Below, piece after piece: positions 36,567-46,032 of a stretch of DNA of 64,000 nucleotides. The translations under genes were made by a program, and so were the position numbers. How positions within the stretch are numbered: the first letter of the stretch is position 1; every line of letters begins with the position of its first letter. Source of the stretch: Thalassolituus sp. UBA674 (lineage in GTDB: Bacteria; Pseudomonadota; Gammaproteobacteria; Pseudomonadales; Oceanobacteraceae); the NCBI GenBank assembly GCA_002298335.1, contig DBNK01000003.1, forward strand, positions 88,539-152,538, written 5' to 3'. The notes below the pieces were generated by a model. That model had not been told where the DNA came from. It was given only the letters and a program-made list of their open reading frames with translations, and made no database searches.

Positions 36567-38411
36567 TTATCTGCGCTCCGGTTTTTCCTCTTTCGCTTTT
36601 GGCTCGTCAGGTTCCGGGTTGAACAGGCTGATGATCTTCCATTCCGCTTCCGGTCTGATCTCACGGCCGACAATCAGAGGACGGATGCGGTTGCGGGTGT
36701 TGATGGCAAACAGCGGCGTGGCTTTTTTGCTGTTGGCGGCGAGAAAGTCATCCCAGGTGAACTCGTCCGACAGGCGTGTGGTTCGGATAGTCCCTCCCTG
36801 CGCTAACAGGCTGGAGAACTTGCCGAAGGTCAGACTGTCGCTGAACAGGTACTGGCCGCGGTGATCTTCACCGGCCTGATGTTTGTCGTTGAGCAGGCTG
36901 TCTGAGGTCTGTACGGAATAGGTGAAGTCGCGCCCCAGAATACTGCCGAAACGCATGCCTGCCATGGTGTTGTAGTTGTGGTCCGGGGTCATGGCCAGCA
37001 TACGCCCGATGCCGGTCAGGTCGAGACGGTTCTCAGCGTATTCCGACAGCGGGTTACCGAAGAAGGTGGCCAGTCCGTCCATGCGCGCGGCGCGGATGTT
37101 CTGCCAGTTGGAATCGGTCAGCAGCACACGCACCTCCTGCTTTTTCAGCTCGGCGGCAATGGCCCGGGCAGCGCGGTTGGCACCGATGATGAGGAAGCCT
37201 TCCGGTTCCGGATCAGCCACCTTGAGCCAGCGGGCGACAACGCCTGCCGTGGCACTCTGCAGCACCACTGTGCCGAAAATCACCGCAAAGGTCAGAGGTA
37301 CCAGCAGGCTGGCGCCTTCTTCTCCGGCGGCTTCCAGTTTCAGGGCAAACAGGGCTGACACGGCGGCAGCGACAATACCGCGCGGCGCGATCCAGGCCAG
37401 CATGGCGCGCTCACGCCAGGTCAGATCGGTGCCAAAGGTCGATAGCCATACCGACAGTGGGCGGGCGACAAACTGAATGATGGCGAGCAGGGCTACGGCC
37501 ATCCAGCCCAGGGCCAGCAGGTCATCAAGGGTGAGACGCGCGGCAAGGATGATGAACAGACCGGAGATCAGCACGATGGTGAGGTTCTCCTTGAAGTGCA
37601 GGATTTCCTCAATGCGGATGGAGCGCTGATTAGCCAGCCACATCCCCATCAGGGTCACGGCCAGCAGGCCGGATTCGTGGGCGAGCGTATCGGCCACGCC
37701 GAACACCAGCAGCACCATGGACAGGGTGGCGAGGTTCTTCAGGTAATCCGGCACCCGGCGGCGCTTCATCATAAATGTCAGCAGCCAGCCGCCGGCGATC
37801 CCGGAGACGGTTCCGGCGGCGATGATTTCCACCAGAGCCAGCAGGCCGCTGGTGATGCTGTCGGAGCGGCCCTGGGTGACGATCACTTCGAACACGACAA
37901 CCACCAGAAGGGCGCCGAGCGGATCGATCAGGATGCCTTCCCAGCGCAGGATATTACTGATGTTGGCGTTGGGGCGCACAGTACGCAGCATGGGCACAAT
38001 CACCGTCGGGCCGGTGACGACAGTGAGAGCACCGAACAGCACACTCAGCTCCCAGCCGATGTCGAACAGGAAGTGCGTGGCCGCTGCCACCACACCCCAG
38101 GTTGCCAGTGCACCGACCGTGATCAGGCGCTGCACGACTCCGCGTTTGGAACGTATTTCCTCAAGGTCGAGGGTCAGGCTGCCTTCAAACAGAATCACCG
38201 CCACGGCCAGAGACACCAGCGGAAACAACAGGTCGCCGAAGGTTTCTTCAAAGTTCATCAGCCCCACACCCGGGCCGATGATGAGACCGGCGGCCAGCAG
38301 GAACAGAATGGCCGGAAGTTTCACCCGCCATGCGAGCCACTGGCAGAAAAACGCGATGATGCCGACGAGGGAAAAGATAAGAACGGTGTTATGAATCACA
38401 GGAACGTCCAC
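36567..38411 (-). CDS. CPA1/NhaP-type cation:proton antiporter with TrkA-N-like tail
   Basis: The 614-aa inner-membrane antiporter has about 12 hydrophobic segments in residues 1-400 (LLAAGLIIGPGVGLMNFEE, VILFEGSLTLDLEEI, PTVIVPMLRTVRPN, RWEGILIDPLGALL). This is followed by a soluble nucleotide-binding-like domain (about 405-520, GFLIIGANRAARAIAAEL) and a further C-terminal regulatory region. It is expected to exchange Na+ or K+ for H+, gated by a bound nucleotide; the ion is inferred. It is not in the gcv operon functionally, but lies upstream on the same strand with 141 bp between. Confidence 0.88.
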   Translation of the reverse strand: MDVPVIHNTVLIFSLVGIIAFFCQWLAWRVKLPAILFLLAAGLIIGPGVGLMNFEETFGDLLFPLVSLAVAVILFEGSLTLDLEEIRSKRGVVQRLITVGALATWGVVAAATHFLFDIGWELSVLFGALTVVTGPTVIVPMLRTVRPNANISNILRWEGILIDPLGALLVVVVFEVIVTQGRSDSITSGLLALVEIIAAGTVSGIAGGWLLTFMMKRRRVPDYLKNLATLSMVLLVFGVADTLAHESGLLAVTLMGMWLANQRSIRIEEILHFKENLTIVLISGLFIILAARLTLDDLLALGWMAVALLAIIQFVARPLSVWLSTFGTDLTWRERAMLAWIAPRGIVAAAVSALFALKLEAAGEEGASLLVPLTFAVIFGTVVLQSATAGVVARWLKVADPEPEGFLIIGANRAARAIAAELKKQEVRVLLTDSNWQNIRAARMDGLATFFGNPLSEYAENRLDLTGIGRMLAMTPDHNYNTMAGMRFGSILGRDFTYSVQTSDSLLNDKHQAGEDHRGQYLFSDSLTFGKFSSLLAQGGTIRTTRLSDEFTWDDFLAANSKKATPLFAINTRNRIRPLIVGREIRPEAEWKIISLFNPEPDEPKAKEEKPERR

Positions 38412-38541
38412 TGTTGAGGCGCCTTGTCAGGGGTTGTGGGAAACACGCATTGTATAGGGTGTGTCTAAGTTTTCCAGAAACACAGGGGCTTGGATGTGAT
38501 TCTGCCCGTAAGGTTCTGACGGCCGGGTTCATCTGGCCGGT

Positions 38542-39498
38542 TTATGGTGTCAGCACCAGTGTAGGCCGGAAGTAATAGGGTTGGCTGAATTTCTCCGGCA
38601 CCGGCGGTACCGGGCTGACGCTCAGAGCGGCTTTGCGGGCCCAGTTGTCGGTGAGCGGGTTACCGCTGCTGTCGATGATGCTCACCCCGGTAATGACTGA
38701 GCCGTACTGGATTTTGATTTCCAGGCGTACAGTGCCGGCAATGCCTTTGGGGTGATCCGGCAGGCGGGCGTTCAGGTGGGCAACCAGCAGTTCGTAATAG
38801 GCCCGCTCCAGTGGGTCAGAAAAGGACTCTGCGTCACCCTGTGTCTGCAGGGAGGATGGCGGAGCCGGTGTGCTGGGTGTGGGTGTGACATCGGTTTCCG
38901 GGGTTACCACGGTCGCCGGCGGTTTGGGTGTGTTCACCGGGGCAGGTTTCTCGCGGACTGATTCAGTAACGGGTTCTTTCTGCGCCGGGGTCTCTTCCGT
39001 CAGGGGCTGCTTGTCCGCCTGCGGAGTCTTGCGCGGTGATACTGTGCTGGTGATGACCTTCTCCGGCGAACTGGCCCGGGCTTCCGGACGGCTTACGGGG
39101 GTTGCCGGTGCCGGGGCTGCCGGTGTTTTCACCGATGCCGGTGGCTCTTCTGTGATCTCACCGCGGCGATCTTCGGTGTCATCGCGTTGTGCGATGTCGG
39201 TCTGCAGTTCGGCGTGAAACACCCTGGGGCGTTCACTCACTTCCGGTACCGGGGAGTGGATAAAAAACAGCAGCAGGTGCAACACCACTGAAATCACCAC
39301 AGCCAGCAGAACCCGGCGGCTGGTGCGCCGGTCGAGGAAAGGCTGCGACGGATAGCGGTCATTGTCGGGTTGCAAAGGCACGGGCGTCAGGTTCACGTGA
39401 TTCAGGTTGCTCTGGCTGAACTGCTGTTTGTCTTTTCTGGCGTACGGATCGTTCCCCGGGCCTGTGGCGTCAATTGACACTCCGGGGCGCTCGGGCAT
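38542..39498 (-). CDS. tonB: TonB-like energy transducer
   Basis: From MPERPGVSIDATG (39498) the protein is 318 aa: cytoplasmic start, one TM helix (about residues 64-82, VLLAVVISVVLHLLLFFIH), a long Pro/Thr/Ala-rich periplasmic stretch and a TonB C-terminal domain (VRLEIKIQYGSVITGVSII, ending YYFRPTLVLTP). TonB links proton motive force to outer-membrane receptors such as BtuB at 12.3 kb. No exbB/exbD is adjacent. The frame is open to 39570, but that start would overlap the opposite gene's start; 39498 has an AAGG upstream. The start is therefore uncertain. Confidence 0.8.
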   Translation of the reverse strand: MPERPGVSIDATGPGNDPYARKDKQQFSQSNLNHVNLTPVPLQPDNDRYPSQPFLDRRTSRRVLLAVVISVVLHLLLFFIHSPVPEVSERPRVFHAELQTDIAQRDDTEDRRGEITEEPPASVKTPAAPAPATPVSRPEARASSPEKVITSTVSPRKTPQADKQPLTEETPAQKEPVTESVREKPAPVNTPKPPATVVTPETDVTPTPSTPAPPSSLQTQGDAESFSDPLERAYYELLVAHLNARLPDHPKGIAGTVRLEIKIQYGSVITGVSIIDSSGNPLTDNWARKAALSVSPVPPVPEKFSQPYYFRPTLVLTP

Positions 39499-39568
39499 GC
39501 TGCGTGCAGCCTTTATGGATACCGTTTCTAAGAATAACACTTCGCAGGCTGCCCCACAGGAGAATGCC

Positions 39569-41029
39569 ATGGACCGTCAGTTTTTCATTCCGCCCGCTGC
39601 CGTGATCGGCTCCACCGTTGAAACTAAGGTCCTCGACCTGCTCAACAGCTTCGCAACCACCGACGACTTTGACGTGATTCAGGACCGCGCCGGTCTGGGT
39701 TATGCCATCGGTGATGGCGGCGTTGCCATTGGTGATACCGTGGCGCAGCGTATTCTGGATATCCGCCCGGCCGGCGGCTTTACCAGCCTGACCGAACTGG
39801 TCGATATCGGTTTTACCTTTGTGCCTAAGGTGCCCGGTTTCGGGCCGGATAAGTTCTCGGATCTGGTGATGTCAGCCATTGCTCTGAGCGGCGGTGACAA
39901 GTGGTCGCTCAGTGGTTCGTTCCGCTCGGTTGATCCGGCGGAGCTGGAAGACTTTAACGCCAACTCAGAGGACATGGGCAGGCTGGAGCGGGCGCGCGCC
40001 ATCCGCGAGCTGATGGCAGGTACGCTGATGACGGAATCCATCGACGTGATCGTGTTTGGTCGCTTCCGTGGTTCGTCGCTGGATATTGTCGTGCCGCTGC
40101 TGGCGATTCAGACCGACGGCGGAGGCGAATACCGCTTTGATAACCTCACCTTCGATTACGAAGAATTCTGTCTGGTGGCGGCGAAATCGGACAGTGAGGG
40201 CTTCTTCCACCGTTCTGGCGCCATGACCTTCAGCGGCGACGATATGGAATACCGCCCGGTGCTGATTCAGCAGGCCTTTACTCTTGAAAACGACGAATTC
40301 CGCGAGACCATCGAAGAGAAGGCCGGATCATCGGTCGATGGCGATAAGATCCTGGAGGAGATTACCTCCAGCTTCAAAGACGGCTACATCGAGCTGCGCG
40401 GGACGATTCTGGCGCCGAATACCCTGCTGTGGGCGGACAGCCGCATCACCTTTACCAATGAGCTGCGCTTTCTGCCGACGCACTTCACCCCGGGCTGGGT
40501 CAATGATCTGGAAGAGGTGATCGGTGTGTCGTCGGTAACCACGGAGCAGAATCACTCCAATGCCGGTTTCATCATTCTGGCGGTGCTGGCTTTCTTCCTG
40601 CCCGGCGGCCTGTTCTGGGGTTCGCTGCTGACCATTCTGTTTATTCTCAAAGACCGTCAGCTCGACAACAGTGAAGACACCAAAGCACTGATCGCCGATG
40701 CCCTGTCAGAGGCGTTTACCGACGAGTTCATGAACACGCTGGAAGAAACCGTGGATGAGCAGATTAACGGTATTGGCCATCAGGTGGATGATTTTGCCGA
40801 TGAGGTGCTGGAGGAACTGCCGGACATATTGCCGGGTTCGGATGACCGTCAGGAAGACCGTGCAGCCGAGCGCGAGCAGCGCCGCGCAGACCTGATTGAC
40901 TACATGTCCGGCCGGGTGACCGTGGAAAGCGTGGTTACCACACCCACTGAACTGACCATGCAGCTCTGGGTCACCACACCGATCGGCGATGAATCGTTTG
41001 ACTGGACGCCGGTGCCGGACGAGGGTTGA
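39569..41029 (+). CDS. Unrecognised HHH-containing membrane protein
   Basis: The 486-aa frame from ATG 39569 (AGGAGA site 5 bases before) is not one I can name. Residues about 55-100 look like a ComEA-type helix-hairpin-helix (QRILDIRPAGGFTSLTELVD, then VPGFGPDKFSDLV). A middle region (150-320) is probably a carbohydrate- or ligand-binding-like beta domain with a helical insert. One hydrophobic hairpin is at about 331-361 (FIILAVLAFFLPGGLFWG). An acidic helical region and a beta-rich end follow. It diverges from tonB with about 70 bp between starts, and it is alone before the convergent bio operon. Earlier ATGs in frame exist but lie in the tonB leader. Confidence 0.7.
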   Translation: MDRQFFIPPAAVIGSTVETKVLDLLNSFATTDDFDVIQDRAGLGYAIGDGGVAIGDTVAQRILDIRPAGGFTSLTELVDIGFTFVPKVPGFGPDKFSDLVMSAIALSGGDKWSLSGSFRSVDPAELEDFNANSEDMGRLERARAIRELMAGTLMTESIDVIVFGRFRGSSLDIVVPLLAIQTDGGGEYRFDNLTFDYEEFCLVAAKSDSEGFFHRSGAMTFSGDDMEYRPVLIQQAFTLENDEFRETIEEKAGSSVDGDKILEEITSSFKDGYIELRGTILAPNTLLWADSRITFTNELRFLPTHFTPGWVNDLEEVIGVSSVTTEQNHSNAGFIILAVLAFFLPGGLFWGSLLTILFILKDRQLDNSEDTKALIADALSEAFTDEFMNTLEETVDEQINGIGHQVDDFADEVLEELPDILPGSDDRQEDRAAEREQRRADLIDYMSGRVTVESVVTTPTELTMQLWVTTPIGDESFDWTPVPDEG

Positions 41030-41064
41030 GCCCCGGGATACTCAAGAAAGCAGGATAAGCCTGC

Positions 41065-41766
41065 TCAGGCAGCGGGCCAGCGCAGGCAGTTGGCGACCGC
41101 TGTCAGCTGTTCTGCATCAAAGGGATCAATACCACTCAGGTGCGGCACAGTGCCCAGATGGGGAATGCCGCGGCGCTCAAACCACTGCAGCAGGTAATTG
41201 AGGTTGTCCTGCTGTACATCCATGTGCGGGTCGATGCCGTTGGCGACCCAGCCCGCGACCTGCAGGCCATCGGCTTCAATGGCTTCTGCTGTCAGGCAGG
41301 CGTGATTGATACAGCCGAGACGTAAACCCACCACCAGAATGACCGGCAGCCGGAGTTCACGGGCAAAATCCGCCAGAGTCTCGCTGTCGTTCAGTGGCAC
41401 ACGCCAGCCGCCGGCGCCTTCGATGATCTGTTTGTCTGCGGTCTGCGCCAGTCCTTCAACACAGGCTGCTTTGAGGCTGGCCACGGTCAGAGAGATATCT
41501 GCCTGCTGCGCGGCGATGTGCGGCGCAATGGCGGGTTCAAAGGTCAGCGGGTTGTGTACGGCATAGTCCTGCGGCGGGTGGCTGTAGCGCTGATGCAGCA
41601 GGGCGTCGCGGTTCTGCAGACGGCCATCGAGCCAGTCACTGCCGGAGGCCACCGGCTTGAGGCCAAAGCTGGTCTGGCCATCGAGTTGCGCGCGGTAGAG
41701 CAGGGCGGCGCTGATCAGGGATTTACCGGCGTCGGTGTCGGTTCCGGTGAGGAAATAACGCTTCAT
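41065..41766 (-). CDS. bioD: Dethiobiotin synthetase
   Basis: BioD carboxylates 7,8-diaminopelargonate to dethiobiotin using ATP. The 233-aa protein begins with the P-loop GTDTDAGKS (residues 8-16), then GLKPVASGSDW, EGAGGWRVPLNDS and VGLRLGCINHACLTAEAI. It is the last gene of the minus-strand bioF-bioH-bioC-bioD unit; its start overlaps the bioC end by 4 bp. Confidence 0.95.
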   Translation of the reverse strand: MKRYFLTGTDTDAGKSLISAALLYRAQLDGQTSFGLKPVASGSDWLDGRLQNRDALLHQRYSHPPQDYAVHNPLTFEPAIAPHIAAQQADISLTVASLKAACVEGLAQTADKQIIEGAGGWRVPLNDSETLADFARELRLPVILVVGLRLGCINHACLTAEAIEADGLQVAGWVANGIDPHMDVQQDNLNYLLQWFERRGIPHLGTVPHLSGIDPFDAEQLTAVANCLRWPAA

Positions 41767-42551
41767 AGGTGGATCTCAGGTTTACGGGCAGACAACCACA
41801 GCACGTCGTAGCTCAGCGGATAACGCCCGGCGGCATTGACCGGGTAATGTTCGGCTAACAGGCGCAGCGCAGCGCGGCCACCCAGACCTTCGCGGCGCCC
41901 GGGGTTCACATTGGTGGCGCCGATCTGTTTCAGGTATTGCAGCAGCTCAGTGAGACTGCGGTATTCCGGGCGGATGACGTCGGTGCGGGTCTCAATGTCG
42001 CTGAACCCTAGTGCATGCAGGTGCGCGAGCAGCTCGTCCTGTGGCAGAAACTCATTCACGTGTGGACGCTGGTCAATGGCCTGCCACGCCTGTTTGATCT
42101 CATGATGCGTGCCGGGCAACAGGGTTGCTATCAGCATACGGCCACCGGGTTTCAGCAGGCGCCGCCATTCACTCAGGGTGGTGCGGGTATCTTCGCTCCA
42201 CTGCAGCATCAGACTGGAAACAATGCCATCCGCGCAGTTGTCCGGCAGGGGAATGGTATCGGCGTCGGATTCCAGCAGGTTCAGACCGGTAAGGCCTGTC
42301 CCGTGCACTGCAGCCTGCTCCAGCATTCCGGCGGCGATATCGATGCCGGTGATCTGTCCGGCCCCCAGACGGGCGAGCTGGGGCAGTGCTGCGCCGGTTC
42401 CGCAGCCGATATCCAGCCAGTGACCGGAAATCCCGCTGGCCAGATTCAGCAGCTGTTGCAGAACCTGCTGCTGCACCCGGGCTGCAGCGTCGTAGCTTGG
42501 CGCCGCCCGGCTGAACTGGCGTGCGACCAGCTGCTTATCACGTGGCGCCAT
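41763..42551 (-). CDS. bioC: Malonyl-ACP O-methyltransferase BioC
   Basis: BioC methylates malonyl-ACP so that fatty acid synthesis can build the pimeloyl moiety of biotin. The start at 42551 (MAPRDKQLVARQFSRAAPSY) has an ideal AGGAGG six bases upstream and gives 262 aa. SAM-dependent methyltransferase motifs: WLDIGCGTGAALPQLA, ITGIDIAAGML, LPDNCADGIVSSLMLQW and LKPGGRMLIATL. It overlaps the bioH end by 14 bp and the bioD start by 4 bp, indicating translational coupling. Confidence 0.94.
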   Translation of the reverse strand: MAPRDKQLVARQFSRAAPSYDAAARVQQQVLQQLLNLASGISGHWLDIGCGTGAALPQLARLGAGQITGIDIAAGMLEQAAVHGTGLTGLNLLESDADTIPLPDNCADGIVSSLMLQWSEDTRTTLSEWRRLLKPGGRMLIATLLPGTHHEIKQAWQAIDQRPHVNEFLPQDELLAHLHALGFSDIETRTDVIRPEYRSLTELLQYLKQIGATNVNPGRREGLGGRAALRLLAEHYPVNAAGRYPLSYDVLWLSARKPEIHL

Positions 42552-43275
42552 GGTCATCCTCCTGAGCGAATGCCGCCACAACCAGCAGTGGCCGCAACCA
42601 GTGCAGCAGCTCCTGCTGGCCTTCTGGTGTCAGGAAAAACGCATGACTGCCAGACTGGCTGTAAGACGCCGGAGCCAGTCCCTGCGCCTGCAGGGCGTCG
42701 GTCTGACTGTAAAAGTGCACGCCCGGTAAGGCCGGAGCCTCCAGTGTGAACTGCGTCAGCCAGTTCAGCGAGTCAGTCAAAGTGGGGGATGCTTCCAGCT
42801 GGTGATCCTTCAGAGCTTTCATCAGAGCGCGGGGATCGTCAGCCCCCTGAGTACAGAGGCTGATAAACCGTTTCAGTGTCTTGTCTGGGCTGGCATTCAA
42901 GCCGCTGCAGAAGGCATCGAAATCGCTGCTTGCCATGCCGTCGTGTTCTGCATCGGCCAGAAAGTGCTTGCCAGTCGCCAGGGTCACCAGCGCCGCGGCG
43001 TTTGCGCTCTCAGCGGCAAGCGTTGCGATGGCACCACCCAGTGACCAGCCAACCCAGATGGCGTTGGCCGGGGCATCCGCCGCCAGTGTGCAGGCCTGAT
43101 CCAGTGAGCTGGCGGTGTTCTGGTAATCTGCGATCCAGTGTTGTCCCGGCAGCGCTTCCCAGAAAGGGCGGAATACCTCTGCACTGAAGCTCCAGCCCGG
43201 CAGCCAGCACCAGTTCTGTTCCAGATCGCCCTCTTTGTGTAAGGGGGTATCCGCAAGGCTCCAGAAACTGCTCAT
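42538..43275 (-). CDS. bioH: Pimeloyl-ACP methyl ester carboxylesterase BioH
   Basis: BioH removes the methyl group placed by BioC once pimeloyl-ACP is complete. The 245-aa alpha/beta-hydrolase has nucleophile Ser78 in VGWSLGGAIATLAAES and an oxyanion region NWCWLPGWSFSAEV. A C-terminal histidine (GSHAFFLTPEG) completes the triad. Divergence from E. coli BioH is noticeable, but the position between bioF and bioC supports the role. Its start overlaps the bioF end by 4 bp. Confidence 0.88.
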   Translation of the reverse strand: MSSFWSLADTPLHKEGDLEQNWCWLPGWSFSAEVFRPFWEALPGQHWIADYQNTASSLDQACTLAADAPANAIWVGWSLGGAIATLAAESANAAALVTLATGKHFLADAEHDGMASSDFDAFCSGLNASPDKTLKRFISLCTQGADDPRALMKALKDHQLEASPTLTDSLNWLTQFTLEAPALPGVHFYSQTDALQAQGLAPASYSQSGSHAFFLTPEGQQELLHWLRPLLVVAAFAQEDDHGAT

Positions 43276-44435
43276 ACAGCCTGCTCCTGTATCAGATCTG
43301 CAAGGGCATCCAGCAGACGGTCTATCTGCTCTGTGGTGTGCGCTGAGGTCAGGGTAATGCGCAGGCGCGCCGAGCCCTGCGGTACGGTCGGCGGACGGAT
43401 CGCCGACACCCAGATGCCGCGCTGGTACAGTGCCTGACTCAGCGCCTGCGCCCGACCGGAATCGCCGATCAGCAGCGGCTGAACCGGTGAGTCTGACGGC
43501 ATCAGCGGCAGGTTACGCTCTCTGGCTCCGGCGCGGAAATGGGCGATGTGCTGGTTCAGCGCGTCGCGCAGCCGGTTATCTTGCAGACGCTCAAAGTTGC
43601 CCAGCATGCCCTGAGCCACAGCGGCAGGCATGGCGGTGGTGTAAATGTACGAACGCGCAAACTGGGTGAGGTAATCAATCAGGTCTTCAGAACCCGCCAC
43701 AAAAGCACCGTAGCCACCCAGGGCTTTACCCAGAGTGCCGACGTACACAGGCACATCGCCCGGTGTCAGGCCTGAGGCTTTAGTGACACCGCAGCCATGA
43801 TCGCCGAGCACGCCGAAGCCGTGGGCGTCGTCGATCATCAGCAGGGCATCATGCGCTTTGCTGATGGCGGCCAACTGTGGTACATCGGCAAGATCGCCAT
43901 CCATGCTGAAGATGCTGTCGCTGACAATCAGGGTTTCACCCTTATGCTCACTCCGCAGCAGCTGCTTAAGATGATCGCAGTCAGCATGGCGGTAACGCTT
44001 GAGGTCGGCGCGGCTGAGAATGGCACCGTCGAGCAGTGAGGCGTGATTGAGTTTATCCTGCAGCACCCGGTCGCCACGCTGTGCCAGCGCACTGATGGCA
44101 CCGACATTGGCCATATAACCGGTAGAAAAGAGCAGGGCACGCGGGTAACCCGTATGCTCAGCAAGCGCGTCTTCGAGATCGTGATGGGCCTGAGAATGGC
44201 CACACACCAGATGCGAGGCGCCACTGCCACTGGCCCATTGTTGCGCGGCGGCGGCCAGATCATCACCGCCCTGTGAAGCCAGACCCAGATAGTCGTTGGA
44301 ACAGAAGTTCAGCAGTGACTGTCCATCCACTACAATGTCGACACCCTGACTACTGCCCAGCGTGCGGCGGGTGCGCCACAGATCCTGATCGCGACGTTGT
44401 TGCAGGGCAGAGGTGATGCGTTGGTTCCAGCTCAT
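43272..44435 (-). CDS. bioF: 8-amino-7-oxononanoate synthase
   Basis: BioF condenses pimeloyl-thioester with alanine, a PLP-dependent step. The 387-aa sequence has NFCSNDYLGLASQ, GSGASHLVCGHSQAHHDLE, DDAHGFGVLGDHG and the PLP-lysine block VGTLGKALGGYGAFVAG. It is the first gene of the minus-strand bio operon; the divergent bioA starts 109 bp away across a candidate BirA operator. Confidence 0.96.
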   Translation of the reverse strand: MSWNQRITSALQQRRDQDLWRTRRTLGSSQGVDIVVDGQSLLNFCSNDYLGLASQGGDDLAAAAQQWASGSGASHLVCGHSQAHHDLEDALAEHTGYPRALLFSTGYMANVGAISALAQRGDRVLQDKLNHASLLDGAILSRADLKRYRHADCDHLKQLLRSEHKGETLIVSDSIFSMDGDLADVPQLAAISKAHDALLMIDDAHGFGVLGDHGCGVTKASGLTPGDVPVYVGTLGKALGGYGAFVAGSEDLIDYLTQFARSYIYTTAMPAAVAQGMLGNFERLQDNRLRDALNQHIAHFRAGARERNLPLMPSDSPVQPLLIGDSGRAQALSQALYQRGIWVSAIRPPTVPQGSARLRITLTSAHTTEQIDRLLDALADLIQEQAV

Positions 44436-44497
44436 CTCGGATTTAAGCGCTTCTTACGATGGTAAAAGGTTGGCCTCATCATAATCTCGTGCGTTAA

Positions 44498-44531
44498 TTG
44501 GTCAACCTGATGCAACTCTTTTAGTTTACTA
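44498..44531. promoter_or_regulatory. Candidate BirA operator between bioF and bioA
   Basis: TTGGTCAACC (44498-44507) and AGTTTACTA (44523-44531) form an imperfect inverted pair with 15 bp between. This resembles the proteobacterial biotin operator (TTGTAAACC, 15 bp, GGTTTACAA). It lies between the divergent bioF and bioA starts, as in E. coli. Biotinyl-AMP-loaded BirA would repress both. No birA is in the window. Confidence 0.55.
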
Positions 44532-44544
44532 CTGGGTAGATTCA

Positions 44545-45837
44545 ATGATTTCCGGCTTTATCGAACCCGATCTCGCGTTTGATCGCGAACATCTCTGGCA
44601 CCCCTACAGTTCAATGACAGAGCCTGCCACGGTCTGGCCGGTGGTCAGTGCTGACGGTGTACGCATCACGCTGGCCGATGGTCGGGAGCTGGTGGACGGC
44701 ATGGCCAGCTGGTGGTGTGCGGTACATGGCTACAACCACCCGGTGCTGAACGCGGCGGTGCTTGAGCAGCTGAGCCGCATGAGCCATGTCATGTTCGGTG
44801 GCCTGACGCATGGCCCGGCCATCGAGCTGGCCAAACGTCTGATTAAGATCACGCCCGCGAGTCTGGACAAGGTCTTTCTGGCTGATTCCGGTTCCGTCTC
44901 GGTGGAAGTGGCCATCAAGATGGCCATTCAGTATCAGCAGGCACGCGGCAGAACTGACAAGATCCGCCTGCTGTCCCTGCGCTCCGGATATCACGGCGAC
45001 ACTCTGGGTGCCATGTCGGTGTGTGACCCCGACCGTGGTATGCACAGCCTGTTCAGCGGCATCCTGCCGCAGCAGTACTTTGTACCTGCACCACAGACTC
45101 GCTTTGATGAAGACTGGAACCCGGATGACGTCGCGCCGCTGCGCGCCATGCTCGAAGACAAACACGCTGAAATCGCCGCCCTGATTCTTGAGCCGGTGGT
45201 GCAGGGGGCGGGTGGTATGCGTTTTTATCATCCCGAATATCTTAAGCAGGCCCGTCTGCTCTGTGATGAATTCGATGTGCTGCTGATTGCTGATGAAATC
45301 GCCACAGGCTTTGGTCGCAGCGGCAAACTGTTTGCCTGCGAACACGCCGGTATCGAGCCCGATATTATGTGTGTGGGCAAGGCTCTGACCGGCGGCTATA
45401 TGACCCTCGCAGCAACCCTCACCAACCGCCATATCGGCGAAACCATCAGCGCCGGCGACGCCGGCTGTTTTATGCATGGCCCGACCTTTATGGGCAGCCC
45501 GGTGGCCTGTCGTGTCGCCTGCGCCAGCCTCGATCTGCTGTTTCAGAATGACTGGCAGAGCCAGGTGACGGCCCTGGAGGCTGGCCTCAAAGCCGGACTG
45601 GCGCCGGCGGCGGAACTGGCCAGTGTGAAAGACGTACGCGTGCTCGGAGGTATTGGCGTGATCGAGCTGGAAGAGCCGGTGAATACCAAAGTCTTACAGC
45701 CAGCGTGTGTTGAACGCGGAATCTGGGTACGACCGTTTGCACACAATTTTTATGTGATGCCGCCGTTTGTGATGGGAGAAGAGGATCTTGAGTTTCTGAC
45801 CGGCAATATGATCGGGGCTTTGCGCGAGACCCTCTGA
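44545..45837 (+). CDS. bioA: Adenosylmethionine-8-amino-7-oxononanoate aminotransferase
   Basis: BioA converts KAPA to DAPA with SAM as amino donor. The 430-aa protein has the family opening DREHLWHPYSSM, GMASWWCAVHGYNHPVLN, SGSVSVEVAIKMAIQY, FDVLLIADEIATGFGRSG and PLP lysine context MCVGKALTGGYMTLAATL. It is transcribed divergently from bioF. No bioB lies on either side within the window. Confidence 0.96.
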   Translation: MISGFIEPDLAFDREHLWHPYSSMTEPATVWPVVSADGVRITLADGRELVDGMASWWCAVHGYNHPVLNAAVLEQLSRMSHVMFGGLTHGPAIELAKRLIKITPASLDKVFLADSGSVSVEVAIKMAIQYQQARGRTDKIRLLSLRSGYHGDTLGAMSVCDPDRGMHSLFSGILPQQYFVPAPQTRFDEDWNPDDVAPLRAMLEDKHAEIAALILEPVVQGAGGMRFYHPEYLKQARLLCDEFDVLLIADEIATGFGRSGKLFACEHAGIEPDIMCVGKALTGGYMTLAATLTNRHIGETISAGDAGCFMHGPTFMGSPVACRVACASLDLLFQNDWQSQVTALEAGLKAGLAPAAELASVKDVRVLGGIGVIELEEPVNTKVLQPACVERGIWVRPFAHNFYVMPPFVMGEEDLEFLTGNMIGALRETL

Positions 45838-46032
45838 CGTCTGCCCGGCGGGGGAGCGCAGCGGGAATTTCTGGTGGCATTGTCCCTGCGGTTTTCCCGG
45901 CGCTCCTTTGCCTTCGACGACAATAATCAAGAATGCTTAAAACAATTGGCTCCACCGGTATTCTGTCATTTAACCCGCCTCTGAGTTCGGCTAGCATGGG
46001 ATCAAAATTCTGTACGTGAACAGAGGTTCTCC

